NCBI GenBank assembly: GCA_011523485.1 | Contig: WTGR01000714.1 | Span: forward strand, 1-5,183 | Direction: 5' to 3' | Source: Acidobacteriota bacterium | GTDB taxonomy: Bacteria; Acidobacteriota; Vicinamibacteria; Vicinamibacterales; UBA8438 | Length of the DNA: 5,183 nt | Part shown: one piece after another, positions 5,020 through 5,183 of the stretch | Position numbering within the stretch: position 1 is the first letter of the stretch | Layout: each line of letters begins with the position of its first letter | The notes under the pieces: generated by a model | Told to the model about the DNA's origin: nothing | The model's database searches: none | Seen by the model: the letters and a program-made list of their open reading frames with translations, nothing else | Made by a program: the position numbers and the translations under genes

Positions 5020-5183
5020 ATGAACAGACGCGACTTCATCAGGACGTCGGTCGGCGCGGGGCTTCTCGTATCGGCCTACCCCAGGTCCCTGTTCGCGCGA
5101 TTGCGGGCGCAGGGGCGCGGCGGGACGATGTTCGACAAGATCTGGGACGCCCACGTCGTCGCGAGCCTCGGCGGCGAGACCGA
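5020..5183 (+). CDS. leuC: 3-isopropylmalate dehydratase large subunit, N-terminal fragment with a twin-arginine-like leader
   Basis: Only the first 54 residues are in the window; the gene runs off the right edge. From residue 37 the text MFDKIWDAHVVASLGGETD matches the standard start of LeuC (compare LYxKLFDAHVV ... ET in other bacteria). LeuC with LeuD isomerises 2-isopropylmalate to 3-isopropylmalate in leucine synthesis, using a [4Fe-4S] cluster in the cytoplasm. Ahead of it, in the same frame, is a leader beginning MNRRDFIRTS (twin-arginine pattern RRDFI), a modest hydrophobic stretch VGAGLLVSAY, and LFARLRAQG. GGAGGG at 5010-5015 supports this start. A Tat signal on LeuC is unexpected. 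It could be a real exported or membrane-tethered variant, an uncleaved N-terminal extension, or a fusion or misassembly with another Tat gene. The cluster-binding cysteines and catalytic residues lie outside the window, and another aconitase-superfamily member cannot be fully excluded. Confidence 0.8.
   Translation, partial: MNRRDFIRTSVGAGLLVSAYPRSLFARLRAQGRGGTMFDKIWDAHVVASLGGET

Overview
The window is uniformly GC-rich, and its long open frames on both strands are mostly antisense shadows of real genes. The gene content (a secreted protein paired with a single-POTRA outer-membrane barrel protein, a LytTR two-component regulator, a retropepsin-like protease, a secreted histidine-brace protein, a twin-arginine-type leader) points to a diderm environmental bacterium. 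Acidobacteriota is my best guess, with Myxococcota or a similar phylum possible. No 16S rRNA or other marker gene is present, so the taxonomy is only inferred.

Layout: almost everything is on the minus strand and is read here from right to left. The 102-residue protein at 3307-3615 starts a compact run. Its stop codon overlaps the start of a clan AA (retropepsin-like) aspartic protease frame. That frame is broken near 3093-3101 and then joined near 3063 to the C-terminal ATPase half of a LytS/YehU-type histidine kinase (2659-3111). The kinase overlaps a complete LytTR response regulator (1898-2662) by ATGA. After a gap of about 220 bases comes a secreted LolA-like protein (677-1678), which overlaps by ATGA the start of an Omp85/BamA-like protein running off the left edge. 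The Omp85 leader and its POTRA domain are in different frames.

To the right, a gene-free stretch (3616-4179) carries a possible promoter for the small-protein run and two strong hairpins. The hairpins lie just downstream of a secreted, copper-type 'histidine brace' protein (4180-4842, minus) resembling the SCE4755 family of polysaccharide monooxygenase-like proteins. Diverging from it on the plus strand is the start of leuC (5020 to the right edge), whose standard N-terminus is preceded in frame by a twin-arginine-like leader.

The most notable points are the protease/kinase junction with a correctly phased slippery heptamer, the kinase lacking its phospho-acceptor histidine next to an intact regulator, the Tat-like leader on LeuC, and the histidine-brace protein. 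Two frame breaks lie in or near homopolymers (GGG near 609-611; T5G4 at 3093-3101), so sequencing or assembly error is a serious alternative for some of these oddities. I see no RNA genes, CRISPR arrays, insertion sequences or attachment sites.
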